From an uncultured Pelagibacteraceae bacterium (lineage in GTDB: Bacteria; Pseudomonadota; Alphaproteobacteria; Pelagibacterales; Pelagibacteraceae), in assembly GCA_902515985.1 (NCBI GenBank), contig CABXWY010000007.1:1-60931 (forward strand): 60,931 nucleotides of DNA. Direction: 5' to 3'. Each line of letters starts with the position of its first letter. Positions within the stretch are counted from its first letter, which is position 1. This document shows, one piece after another, positions 17,726 through 26,281 of the stretch. The notes below the pieces were generated by a model. It saw nothing but the letters and a program-made list of their open reading frames with translations, was not told the DNA's origin and made no database searches. A program made the position numbers and the translations under genes.

Positions 17726-18472
17726 TTAATTTGATGTAAATAATTTACCAAACCCTGTTATAGAATCATTTTGTCCAATTTTTTCTAAAGTATCCCAAAT
17801 TAAAACCTGGTTACTAGAAAGAACAAATTTATTGAGATTTGTTTCAAGTTTTTTAATTATTTGAAGTACAGGTAGAGCGGTACAAGAAATAAAGACTGCA
17901 TCAGCTTCAGCATGATCCATATTAATTAATACTTCATATAAAAAATCTGGATCAACTTTCCAAATATCACTGTCTGAATCGATATCTAAATAAGCATTTG
18001 CTGTTACATCAAATTTCTCATTCTTAAAAAATGAAACAACTTCATCGTTTAACTTTTTTGGGTAAGGAGTAAAAATAGATATTTTTTTAATATTTAATTT
18101 TTTTAATGCAGATATCGCAGCTGAGCTTGGAGTTGTTACTTTAGATAGAGGTTTTGCATTTTTGATCTTTCTTTCAATTGAGCTAAAACCACTAGCTATT
18201 GTTCCAGAAGTACAACCATAAACAACACAATCGATTTTTTCATTTGGTAAAATTTCATTTGTAACGCTTGTTATCTCCTCTGACATTTTTATCAAATTTT
18301 CTCTTGTCAAAGGATCATAAGATTTAATTCGATTTACAAAAAAATCTATATTTTTTTCTTTAATTATAGTTGTAAAATCTCTTTCAATTACAAAATCTGA
18401 GGCTAGGGCTATAAGACCAATTCTTGGATTTGTTTTTTTAATAAATTTTGGATCAATTTTTTTAAAGTTCAT
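17726..18472 (-). CDS. Asp/Glu racemase / maleate isomerase superfamily protein (EutA-like)
   Basis: A 248-residue protein with the two-cysteine architecture of the Asp/Glu racemase, arylmalonate decarboxylase and maleate isomerase superfamily: Cys87 in VVYGCTSGT and Cys197 in VFISCTALP. It also has the N-terminal RIGLIALASD and TPSSAAISAL segments. EutA of ectoine-utilisation clusters belongs to this group. It is first in the operon; its 3' end lies 1 nt before the M24 hydrolase. The specific reaction is unknown: isomerisation or decarboxylation of an acidic intermediate would fit. Confidence 0.7.
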   Translation of the reverse strand: MNFKKIDPKFIKKTNPRIGLIALASDFVIERDFTTIIKEKNIDFFVNRIKSYDPLTRENLIKMSEEITSVTNEILPNEKIDCVVYGCTSGTIASGFSSIERKIKNAKPLSKVTTPSSAAISALKKLNIKKISIFTPYPKKLNDEVVSFFKNEKFDVTANAYLDIDSDSDIWKVDPDFLYEVLINMDHAEADAVFISCTALPVLQIIKKLETNLNKFVLSSNQVLIWDTLEKIGQNDSITGFGKLFTSN

Positions 18473-18572
18473 ATAATTCTTTAATCTCTGTATACTCCTC
18501 TATAATTTCAGGATTTACTAGTGCTTCTTTTTCAAAATTGGTTCTTTTGGATAAAATAATGGTATTTTTCAG
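18462..18572 (-). pseudogene. Possible gene remnant: open frame without standard start, overlapping eutA-like start
   Basis: Reading minus, 36 codons run from CTG at 18572 to a TAA at 18464-18462 inside the first codons of the EutA-like gene. The composition is protein-like (Glu/Lys-rich, ending EYTEIKELYEL) and the stop overlaps the downstream start, as in a coupled operon. There is no ATG, GTG or TTG in frame, and a TAA lies directly upstream. It may be the tail of a degraded gene or may use a rare start. Weak call. Confidence 0.25.
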
Positions 18573-18660
18573 TTATAAAATTAAATAATTTTAATCTTGA
18601 AAAATAAATTTAATCGTCCTTAAATTACTCTTTTATAAATGCAAACAACTTAGAGGGAAA

Positions 18661-19851
18661 ATGAGAAAATTAATAATTGCTGTATTTTTATTTGTATCTT
18701 CAATGATTACAAATTCTTATGCGGACGGACATGGAATTAAAATGGGTATTATTTTAGGTTTCACGGGTCCAATTGAATCACTTACTCCAGCAATGGCGGC
18801 GTCAGCAGAACTTGCCTTTAAAGAAGCATCTGACTCAGGATCATTGCTAGGTGGTAAAAAAATTTCGGTAACAAGAGCGGATTCTACATGTGTAGACTCG
18901 GCGGCAGCTGTAACTGCAGCTGAAGGATTAGTTTCTGGAGGCGTTGTTGCTATTATGGGTGCAGACTGTTCTGGAGTTACTGGTGCAATTGCAGAAAAAG
19001 TTGCAGTGCCTAACGGTGTTGTAATGATTTCACCATCAGCAACATCACCTGGTTTAACGGATATTAATGATAGAGGATATTTTTTTAGGACAGCACCATC
19101 TGATGCAAGAGGTGGTCAAATTCTTGCAGATATCACGAAAGATAAAGGTGTTAAAAGTGTTGCAATAACATATACGAATAACGACTATGGAAAAGGTCTG
19201 GCAGATGTTTACTCTGCTGCAGTTAAAGCACATGGTATTAAAGTAACAACTGTTGCAGCTCATGAAGATGGTAAAGCAGATTACTCATCTGAAGTAGCAA
19301 CATTAGCTTCAGCAGGTGGAGATGCAGTTGCAGTTATTGGATACTTAGACCAAGGTGGAAAAGGTATTATACAAGGATCTTTGGATTCTGGAGCTTTTGA
19401 TAAATTTATTTTATCAGACGGTATGATAGGAGATTCTCTTACAGACTCTTTTGGTAAAGATTTAAACAAATCTTTTGGATCTATACCTGGATCAACTGGC
19501 AAAGGTGCTGGTGTATTTTCTAAGGTAGCTAAGTCTGCTGGTATAGACTCATCTGGACCATATACAGGTGAATCTTACGATGCCGCTGCATTAATCACTC
19601 TTGCTATGCAAGCAGGAGGAAAAGCTGACAGAAATACTGTACAAAAGAATGTAATGTCTGTAGCGAATGCACCTGGGACAAAAATTTATCCTGGCCAACT
19701 TAAAAAAGCTCTTGATTTATTAGCAAGTGGAAAAGCTGTAAATTATGAAGGAGCAACAGGAGTAGAATTTACTGATGTCGGTGAAGCCTTTGGTTCTTTT
19801 TTAGAGAAGGAAATAAAAGGTGGTAAATTTAAAACAAAAAAACAAAGATAA
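18661..19851 (+). CDS. Branched-chain amino acid-type periplasmic binding protein (LivK-like)
   Basis: A 396-residue type I periplasmic binding protein. Signal peptide to about residue 22 (ITNSYA-DGH), then MGIILGFTGPIESLTPAMAASAELAFKEA, GADCSGVTGAIAEK, SPSATSPGLTD, FFRTAPSD, and a hinge and second lobe with YTNNDYGKGLAD. A good Shine-Dalgarno (AGAGGG) precedes the ATG. It is convergent with the livGFHM operon, from which it is separated by a bidirectional terminator and the MFS gene, and it is presumably that transporter's receptor. Ligand: amino acid, urea, amide or similar small molecule. Confidence 0.9.
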   Translation: MRKLIIAVFLFVSSMITNSYADGHGIKMGIILGFTGPIESLTPAMAASAELAFKEASDSGSLLGGKKISVTRADSTCVDSAAAVTAAEGLVSGGVVAIMGADCSGVTGAIAEKVAVPNGVVMISPSATSPGLTDINDRGYFFRTAPSDARGGQILADITKDKGVKSVAITYTNNDYGKGLADVYSAAVKAHGIKVTTVAAHEDGKADYSSEVATLASAGGDAVAVIGYLDQGGKGIIQGSLDSGAFDKFILSDGMIGDSLTDSFGKDLNKSFGSIPGSTGKGAGVFSKVAKSAGIDSSGPYTGESYDAAALITLAMQAGGKADRNTVQKNVMSVANAPGTKIYPGQLKKALDLLASGKAVNYEGATGVEFTDVGEAFGSFLEKEIKGGKFKTKKQR

Positions 19852-19861
19852 TTTTTAATTT

Positions 19862-19898
19862 AAAAACCCTAGCGTTTTAATACGCTGGGGTTTTTTTT
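19862..19898. terminator. Bidirectional intrinsic terminator
   Basis: AAAAACCCTAGCG (19862-19874) pairs with CGCTGGGGTTTTT (from 19883) through one G-T pair around an 8-nt loop, followed by T8 on the plus strand and with A-rich sequence on the other side. It ends the livK-like transcript 10 nt after its stop. It also covers the last codons and stop (TAG at 19871-19869) of the minus-strand MFS frame, so the terminator is partly coding. Confidence 0.8.
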
Positions 19899-21052
19899 AT
19901 CTACAATATCTGCTCTAACACTTGCCAGTATTATTAATATTATAAATGGGATACATATTAAGTTCATTATTTTCCAACTAGATAAGGATATAAATATTCC
20001 CGCTGATAAACTTCCTAAAGCATGCACGGAATAAACAATAAAATCATTTAAGCCTTGTGCTTTGTATTTTTCATTTTCATTATATGTAAGCACAAGTAAA
20101 CTTGTCCCAGCTATAAATAAAAAGTTCCAGCCCAAACCTAAAAAATAAGTGCAATCATATAATTATAAAAACTTTGATCAAAAGTACTCATAAATAATGT
20201 GACACCATAAAGAAATAAACCTGCATAGATTACATTGCTATGACCTATTTTTTTTATTAGATGACCTGTGATAAGAGATGGCAAGAACATTGCGGCTACA
20301 TGAAATTGAATAACAATACCTGTTTTACTCAAACTCATTTTTTCCATAACATGCATACTTATTGGCGTTGCTGTCATTAGAAATGTCATTATTGCATATC
20401 CAAAAGCTGATGCCGTAATCGCTTGAATAAATCTTGGTTGTAAAATTAATTCTAGATAACTTCTCCCGGAATATTTTATATTTTTTTTCACTACTGTATC
20501 ATTTTTATAAAATGAAAACAGAATTGATGGTATAAAAGTTAATACTGCTAAAGCTAGATAAGATCCTACGTATAAATGTTCGCTTACTAAATCTTTTGCA
20601 TAGTTTGCTAAACTCGGCCCAAGAAAAGCCGAGATTATTCCTCCAAATAGTATTATTGAAATAGCTTTAGGGGCCATATTTTTTTCTACACTTTCAGCAG
20701 CTGCAAATCGATATTGGTGTGTAAAAGCCATACCTACGCCCAAAAAAAAGTTTGCAAAACAAAATAAAACAAAATTTTGATTTAATACTGAATATGCAGC
20801 TAAAATTGAGATTAGTGCATTACCTATTGATGCTAGTATAAAACCATATTTTCTTCCCACTAAACTCATTAATTTTGTTGCCACAATTGCTCCAATGGCT
20901 ATGCCAACGACAGAAATTGACATTGGTAAAGTGGATAATGATTTTACTGGACTTATTTGAGATCCAATAATCCCACTTAAAAAAACTGTTACCGGTGCAG
21001 CTGTAAAACTAAAAATTTGGCTTAAAGCTAATAGTAAAAGGTTTTTATTCAT
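19869..21052 (-). pseudogene. Major facilitator superfamily transporter, interrupted by single-base frameshift
   Basis: Two adjacent frames encode one MFS protein: residues 1-304 (start at 21052) end at TAG 20140-20138, and the remaining 80-90 residues continue in another frame through MGWNFLFIAGTSLLV to 19869. The break lies in a run of six T's on the coding strand (A6 at 20140-20145). Seven would restore ALIF-LGLGWNFLF and an unbroken protein of about 394 residues with roughly 12 TM helices. A genuine disruption, sequencing or assembly error, or slippage-prone expression are all possible. Its start overlaps the stop of a 22-codon micro-ORF (TAATG). Confidence 0.8.
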
Positions 21053-21120
21053 TAAAAAATGTATTTATCAGATAAATACATCGCAAAAGCTAAGGCTGCT
21101 CCTAATAAAATATATTTCAT
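21052..21120 (-). CDS. 22-residue membrane micro-protein coupled between livM-like and MFS genes
   Basis: ATG at 21120-21118 overlaps the TGA of the livM-like gene as ATGA. Twenty-two codons later its TAA (21054-21052) overlaps the ATG of the MFS gene as TAATG. The peptide is one hydrophobic helix (KYILLGAALAFAMYL) ending SDKYIF. Stop-start overlaps at both ends argue that it is translated rather than a chance frame. Function unknown; it could be a small transporter subunit or simply a coupling device that carries ribosomes to the MFS gene. Confidence 0.5.
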   Translation of the reverse strand: MKYILLGAALAFAMYLSDKYIF

Positions 21121-22493
21121 ATTTTTTTAATATTTATTTTCTCTGGTATTAAACCTTTTGGACGATATCTCATTATTATCAATAGTCCAATTCCAACTAA
21201 TAAAAACCTGAAATATGCAGCACTTTCAATTAAATGTGCCTTAAATGAGTTAGTTTCCTCCAAATGTGATGTAAAAAAATTTATAAAAAATAAAGCTATT
21301 GGAGCTGCCTCCACCCATAAAAACCAAACGACAAATCCCCCGAGTATCGCTCCAAAATTATTTCCTGTACCACCAACAATAACCATTACCCATATTACAA
21401 ATGTGTATCTCATAGGTCTATAGCTTCCAGGTGTAAACAAACCATCATTTGTTACCATCATTGCGCCTGCGATCCCAACTATTGCGGAACCTAATATAAA
21501 AATTAATAAATGCTCTTTAACTACATTTTTTCCCATAGCATTTGCTGCAACTTCATTATCTCTAATTGCTCTCATTTTTCTTCCCCATGGAGAATATAAA
21601 GCTTTTTGAGTAAGAATTAATAAAATGATTACAACGGTTAAAAATAATCCTGCAAGACACAATTTCACATATACAGAGGATGCATCAATAACTAGTTGGT
21701 TCAAAATATCTTGTTTTTCAGAGAGAGATGAAATTAATTGTAACTTCTTTGAGTGAAATTTTTCAACTAAATTTATAAACCAACTTGTGTTTTGTAGATC
21801 AACTTCGTATGGAACTGGGCGTTTCAAACCTATTACATTCTTAACACCTCTTGACAACCAATCTTCATGTTTTATTACAGAGACTATTATTTCAGCTATA
21901 AGTAAGGTTGCTATTGCTAAATAATCTGCTCTTAAACCAAGTGCAATTTTTCCAACGACAAAAGCAATTCCTGCTGCAAATAAACCTCCGACTATCCAAG
22001 AAAAAATTATGGGTAAACCTAGTCCACCAAGAAATCCGGTTTTAGCAGGATCTACTGCTTCTATATTTTCAATCGCTGGTCCAGATATATATCTTACAAC
22101 TAAAAATCCAATAATAATTATTAATGCAATTAAATAATTTCTTTTTTTTGACTTTACAAGTTTCCTTAAAATAAACTGTATTAAATAAACGCCCAATATA
22201 ATTAAAATTAGAGAAATTATCATTTCCATTCCCCCAGCTTTCCAGGCTTCTTTAACTGGTGGTGTATTTACTAAAACTGCAGCTAAACCTCCTAAAGCTG
22301 TGTAGCCCATAATTCCAAAATTTATTAATCCAGCATAACCCCATTGGATATTTGCACCAATTGTCATAACAGCAGATATCAAACAATAATTTAAAATTGT
22401 TAAAGCAATTGACCATGATTGTAAAACTCCTACGGAAATAATTAATAGTATCATTATTGTGTAAGCAGCAATTACATTTTTATATTGCTTCAT
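21117..22493 (-). CDS. Branched-chain amino acid-type ABC permease (LivM-like), oversized
   Basis: A 458-residue permease, longer than typical LivM (roughly 320-430). It has many TM helices; WGYAGLINFGIMGYTALGG and GLRADYLAIATLLIAEII are the LivM hallmarks. It also has the ATPase-docking segment (GRKMRAIRDNEVAANAMGKNV) near residue 310 and ends in MRYRPKGLIPEK. The extra length lies in an additional TM region around 90-175 and a polar loop around 235-275. Its start overlaps the LivH-like stop by 4 nt. Confidence 0.88.
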   Translation of the reverse strand: MKQYKNVIAAYTIMILLIISVGVLQSWSIALTILNYCLISAVMTIGANIQWGYAGLINFGIMGYTALGGLAAVLVNTPPVKEAWKAGGMEMIISLILIILGVYLIQFILRKLVKSKKRNYLIALIIIIGFLVVRYISGPAIENIEAVDPAKTGFLGGLGLPIIFSWIVGGLFAAGIAFVVGKIALGLRADYLAIATLLIAEIIVSVIKHEDWLSRGVKNVIGLKRPVPYEVDLQNTSWFINLVEKFHSKKLQLISSLSEKQDILNQLVIDASSVYVKLCLAGLFLTVVIILLILTQKALYSPWGRKMRAIRDNEVAANAMGKNVVKEHLLIFILGSAIVGIAGAMMVTNDGLFTPGSYRPMRYTFVIWVMVIVGGTGNNFGAILGGFVVWFLWVEAAPIALFFINFFTSHLEETNSFKAHLIESAAYFRFLLVGIGLLIIMRYRPKGLIPEKINIKKI

Positions 22494-23500
22494 AAAGTTT
22501 TCCCCTTGAATATACCAGATGGTCTAAACAGTAATACAATTACTAAAATAGAAAATGATACTGCAAATTTATAATCTGTTGATAATAATTGTATTAAAGA
22601 GTCTGGTTCTAAAAAGTCAGGCAAGATGTAGGTAAAGAATTTTTTATAAGCGTAAGTAACTAATATTTCTGCAAAAGCAATTACATAACCTCCAAGAAAA
22701 GCACCAAACGGATTTCCTATACCACCAACAATTGCTGCTGCAAAAATTGGAAGCATATTATTGAAATAAACAAAAGGTCTATAACTTTTATCCAAACCAT
22801 AAAGTACTCCTCCAATAGTTGCTAATACACCAGCAATAATCCATGTAATTAAAACAACCCTTTTAGGATCAATTCCTGATAATAAAGCTAAATCTTCATT
22901 GTCAGAATATGCCCTCATACTTGTTCCCGTTTTAGTTCTATTTAAAAACCAAAACATTATTGATACTAAAACTATAGTAACCAGGATAGTAATTGCTTGT
23001 GTTGATTTAATTGTTAAACCTTCATTAAGTCCTGTCATTTCTTTAAATTCTGTAGCCTTTAAGATAAATTTTTCACCATCAAAAAATCTTCTATCAAATG
23101 GACCAATTATTATTCTAATTATTGCTTGTGTAACAAACATTACACCCACACTAACCATTGCTAATTGAACTGGTGGACTTTTTTTAATTCTATAATAACT
23201 GAAAACAAATTTATCAATAAATAGCATGTAAAAAATCATGCCTATTATTGCAAAAGGTATTGTTAATAAAGCAGTTGGCAAAAAACCAAAACTAATACCT
23301 AAAGATTGAAAATAAAAAGTTAATAATACTGCAATCATTGTACCAAATGACATCATGTCTCCAGTTGCAAAGTTTGCAAATCTTAAAATACCATAAACTA
23401 AAGTTACGAATATTGCTCCTAAAGCAAGTTGAGATCCATAAGTAAGAGCTGGTATGATTGTATAGTTTAAAAGTAATATTATTGCGTTTATAAATTCCAT
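22490..23500 (-). CDS. Branched-chain amino acid-type ABC permease (LivH-like)
   Basis: A 336-residue permease with about eight TM helices. Seen: ALGAIFVTLVYGILRFANFATGDMMSFG at the N-terminus, the family's LRFANFA motif, the docking loop (MRAYSDNEDLALLSGIDPKRV), GGVLYGLDKSYRPF, and GGIGNPFGAFLGGYVIAFAE. It forms the channel with the LivM-like protein. It begins directly after the LivF-like stop. Confidence 0.9.
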   Translation of the reverse strand: MEFINAIILLLNYTIIPALTYGSQLALGAIFVTLVYGILRFANFATGDMMSFGTMIAVLLTFYFQSLGISFGFLPTALLTIPFAIIGMIFYMLFIDKFVFSYYRIKKSPPVQLAMVSVGVMFVTQAIIRIIIGPFDRRFFDGEKFILKATEFKEMTGLNEGLTIKSTQAITILVTIVLVSIMFWFLNRTKTGTSMRAYSDNEDLALLSGIDPKRVVLITWIIAGVLATIGGVLYGLDKSYRPFVYFNNMLPIFAAAIVGGIGNPFGAFLGGYVIAFAEILVTYAYKKFFTYILPDFLEPDSLIQLLSTDYKFAVSFSILVIVLLFRPSGIFKGKTL

Positions 23501-24208
23501 TTAAGCTCCTAAAAAGGATCTTCTAACTTCTGGGTCATTTAGAAGATCTTTGCCTGATCCCTCAAATTTATTTTCACCTGTCACTAATACATAGCCTCTA
23601 TCAGAAACACTAAGAGCCTGTTTTGCATTTTGTTCCACCATTATTATAGCAACATTTGTTTTTTTAACTTTTATAATGTGCTCAAATAATTCATCCATCA
23701 CAATGGGTGAAACGCCAGCTGTCGGTTCATCAAGCATTAAAACAGAAGGTTTGATCATTAAGGCACGTCCCAATGCAACTTGTTGTCTTTGCCCTCCTGA
23801 TAACTCACCAACTATTTGAGATTGTTTTTCACGAAGAATTGGAAATAAATCATAAATTTCGTTAAGTATTTTTTCTATATTGTCTGATCTTAAGAATGCA
23901 CCAATCTCTAGATTTTCTTTAACTGTAAGTTCTGCAAACACATTTCTACTTTGAGGTACGAATGATATTCCTTTTTTTACTCTATCTTGTGGAGATAAAT
24001 TTGTTATATCGTTTCCCTCAATTAAAACTTTACCAGATTTAAGATTAAGCAGACCTAGCAAAGTTTTCATAGCCGTAGATTTGCCCGCACCGTTCGGTCC
24101 AAGTATGGCAACAATCTCTCCTCTATCAACTTTAATTGTACAAGAATTTATTATATTAGGACCATCTCCGTAACCTGCTGTCATTTTACTTCCCTCAAAA
24201 AATGCCAT
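23501..24208 (-). CDS. Branched-chain amino acid-type ABC ATPase (LivF-like)
   Basis: A 235-residue ATPase. Walker A GPNGAGKST, LSGGQRQQVALGRAL signature, Walker B VLMLDEPTAGVSP, and H-loop segment VEQNAKQAL (the LivF-type EQN in place of the usual H). The short C-terminus ends NDPEVRRSFLGA, the LivF-type ending. It lies head-to-tail without a gap between the LivG-like and LivH-like genes. Confidence 0.92.
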   Translation of the reverse strand: MAFFEGSKMTAGYGDGPNIINSCTIKVDRGEIVAILGPNGAGKSTAMKTLLGLLNLKSGKVLIEGNDITNLSPQDRVKKGISFVPQSRNVFAELTVKENLEIGAFLRSDNIEKILNEIYDLFPILREKQSQIVGELSGGQRQQVALGRALMIKPSVLMLDEPTAGVSPIVMDELFEHIIKVKKTNVAIIMVEQNAKQALSVSDRGYVLVTGENKFEGSGKDLLNDPEVRRSFLGA

Positions 24209-24988
24209 CTATTTTTTTCCTCTACCTAAATAACTATCAATTACTTTTTCATTTTTTTTTACTTGTTGAGAGGTACCTTCAAACAGGACTGAACCTTCGG
24301 ACATCACTATAACTGGATCACACATTCTACTTATGAAATCCATATCATGCTCGATCATGCAAAAAGTATAGCCTCTTTCCTTGTTTAATCGAAGAATTGC
24401 ACTTCCTAAGTCTTTTAATAATGTCCTATTTACACCTGCACCAACTTCGTCTAACAAAACTAAACTGGCCTCAACCATCATAGTTCTACCAAGCTCTAAA
24501 AGTTTTTTTTGTCCACCCGATAAATTACCAGCTAGTTCATTTGCTAAATGTTTCAAATTTAAAAAATCTGTAACACTTAATGCTTTATTTTTAATCTCTT
24601 CTTCTTGTTTTTTTATTACTTTTGAATTTAAAAAAACATTAGTTAATTTTTCACCAAATTGATTTCCTGGCACCATCATTAAATTTTCTAATACTGTTAG
24701 ATTTGTAAATTCATGAGCAATTTGAAATGTTCTCAAAATACCTTTTGAAAAAAGTTCATAAGGTGGTGTTCCTGTAATATCATGATTATTGAATAATACT
24801 TTTCCTTGGTTTGGTTTAAGATTGCCAGAGATTAAGTTAAATAAAGTTGTTTTTCCTGAACCATTTGGTCCAATAATTCCTGTGATAGAGCCTTTTTTTA
24901 TATTTAGATTACAATTCGATACAGCGGCCAACCCTCCAAAGTATTTTGAAAGACTGTTGACTTGCAAAATGTTTGAATTTTGCTGCAT
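24209..24988 (-). CDS. Branched-chain amino acid-type ABC ATPase (LivG-like)
   Basis: A 259-residue ATPase. SKYFGGLAAVSNCNLNIKKG and Walker A GPNGSGKTT at the N-terminus, then a long helical segment with RTFQIAHEFTNLTVLENLM, signature LSGGQKKLLELGR, Walker B LVLLDEVGAGVN and H-loop IEHDMDFI. Walker B here ends DE-V rather than the usual DEP. The first transporter gene of the operon, beginning 3 nt after the proC-like stop. Confidence 0.92.
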   Translation of the reverse strand: MQQNSNILQVNSLSKYFGGLAAVSNCNLNIKKGSITGIIGPNGSGKTTLFNLISGNLKPNQGKVLFNNHDITGTPPYELFSKGILRTFQIAHEFTNLTVLENLMMVPGNQFGEKLTNVFLNSKVIKKQEEEIKNKALSVTDFLNLKHLANELAGNLSGGQKKLLELGRTMMVEASLVLLDEVGAGVNRTLLKDLGSAILRLNKERGYTFCMIEHDMDFISRMCDPVIVMSEGSVLFEGTSQQVKKNEKVIDSYLGRGKK

Positions 24989-24991
24989 AGA

Positions 24992-25762
24992 TTAAGATTT
25001 ATTTAATCTTTTTAATAAATTATTTAGAGAATTTTCAAGTGACTTGTAATAACCAGATTTTCTTAAATAATTCACACCTTGCCAATTTAAACCCCCTGGT
25101 GTTTGAGAATCTGCAACAAATTTCTTTAAACTGTTACGTGAATTTTCTAATGCTAATCCTGCTAAAGCAAAATACAGCGAGGTAATATATTCTTGAGATT
25201 TTGTCCTATTTACTTTCTTTTTTACCAACCAATCAGATAAAACTTTTAAAGTTTCGTAAAATGTTGCCATTGTTCCTGAAATAGCCCAAAAATTATTGGA
25301 TTGTTTTTCATTTTTTATTTCAAAACTTTTTCCAAGTTTATTAAAGAAATTTTTTACTTTTTTATTAGGTGGATACATAACTACAGGACCCAAGCCGAGA
25401 GATATAGGAGGCATAGGTATTGCTCTTACTAAAGTTTTTTTATTATTTATTATTTTTTTTAAAGTTGTAAAATCAAGAGTTGCAACAAAACTAATTACTG
25501 TATGATTTCTTTTAAAATTTAACTCTGGTAAAATTTTTTCAGCAACTTTCGGTAGCAAACCTATAAACACCCAATCAGATTTGTTTAGAACCTCTTGGTT
25601 ATTTTTAGCTATGTAAACTTTTCTAAATTTCTTTCTTAGTTTATTAGCCTTAATTCTATTTCTAGGTGAAATTATTATTTCTTTAAATTTTAAACTGGAT
25701 TTACAAATTCCACTTATTACATCTGAAGTGATATTTCCTGTTCCTAAAAAACCTAATTTCAT
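24992..25762 (-). CDS. Pyrroline-5-carboxylate reductase family protein (ProC-like)
   Basis: A 256-residue NAD(P)-dependent reductase. Rossmann start KLGFLGTGNITSDVISG, NKSDWVFIGLLP, VRAIPMPPISLGLGPVVMYP, and the C-terminal dimer domain with the SQTPGGLNWQGV segment that corresponds to the TPGG motif of P5C reductases. P5CR makes proline from pyrroline-5-carboxylate, but relatives reduce other cyclic imines. It is the first gene of the livGFHM operon, so it may act on an imine derived from the imported compound (inference). Confidence 0.75.
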   Translation of the reverse strand: MKLGFLGTGNITSDVISGICKSSLKFKEIIISPRNRIKANKLRKKFRKVYIAKNNQEVLNKSDWVFIGLLPKVAEKILPELNFKRNHTVISFVATLDFTTLKKIINNKKTLVRAIPMPPISLGLGPVVMYPPNKKVKNFFNKLGKSFEIKNEKQSNNFWAISGTMATFYETLKVLSDWLVKKKVNRTKSQEYITSLYFALAGLALENSRNSLKKFVADSQTPGGLNWQGVNYLRKSGYYKSLENSLNNLLKRLNKS

Positions 25763-25840
25763 AAAAAATAGACATTAATATTATTACACCAAAATTATCT
25801 AATTGGTAAAAAAATGGAAATTTATGTATTCTAAGTTGTG

Positions 25841-25890
25841 GATAGCCCTAAAAAACCGGGAGCTAAAGATGGCTAGATAGGACTATCTAT
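25841..25890 (+). promoter_or_regulatory. Structured non-coding segment upstream of DUF2805 gene (possible leader RNA)
   Basis: The 191-bp gap 25763-25953 is the most structured non-coding stretch in this part. TAGCC (25843-25847) can pair with GGCTA (25871-25875), while the overlapping TAGATA (25874-25879) can instead pair with TATCTA (25884-25889). The two pairings share bases and exclude each other. A C-rich/G-rich pair (GCCC and CGGGAGC) adds to it. This resembles a switchable 5' leader, but I do not recognise a known class. It could also be ordinary promoter sequence. Confidence 0.3.
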
Positions 25891-25953
25891 AGTGAATATA
25901 ACACATGTTATAAAAATTTCATTAATGATTTACTTAAAATAGTTAAAAAATTT

Positions 25954-26250
25954 ATGAAAAAAAGTCACAGACCCCAAACCAGAGTTAAAAATCCAGAGCC
26001 TAAGGAAGGGAGTCCAGATTGGGTTATATGGGCAGCTTGGGCAGACAGAATCACATTCGAAGAAATTAAAAGTAAAACCGGAAAATCTGAAAATGAGGTT
26101 ATTAAAATTATGAGAAAATCTCTTAAGCCTTCATCTTTTCGTTTATGGAGAAAAAGAGTCCATTCAAAAAGTATTAAACACAGAAAGAAATTTGAAGCTT
26201 TTAGAAAGAATATAAGAGTTAAAATAAATAAAAATGATTATCGAAGCTAG
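25954..26250 (+). CDS. DUF2805 / TIGR03643 family protein
   Basis: A 98-residue basic protein of a small conserved family. The core PDWVIWAAWADRITFEEI, TGKSENEVIKIMR, and LKPSSFRLWRKRV is the family's signature, with a helix-turn-helix-like predicted middle. Function is unknown. It stands alone upstream of the glutaredoxin gene (31-nt gap), preceded by an unusual structured non-coding segment. Confidence 0.8.
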   Translation: MKKSHRPQTRVKNPEPKEGSPDWVIWAAWADRITFEEIKSKTGKSENEVIKIMRKSLKPSSFRLWRKRVHSKSIKHRKKFEAFRKNIRVKINKNDYRS

Positions 26251-26281
26251 AAAAAAATTTAATAATGGTTATATCTAAAGT

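Noticed and set aside
21060..21080. Palindrome TGTATTTATC/GATAAATACA as an operator or terminator
   Set aside because: It lies inside the coupled micro-ORF and encodes its C-terminus; no U-run follows, so a coding explanation is sufficient though not exclusive.
24381..24662. Plus-strand open frame opposite the livG-like gene
   Set aside because: Antisense to conserved ATPase motifs; no start signal and no similarity recognised.
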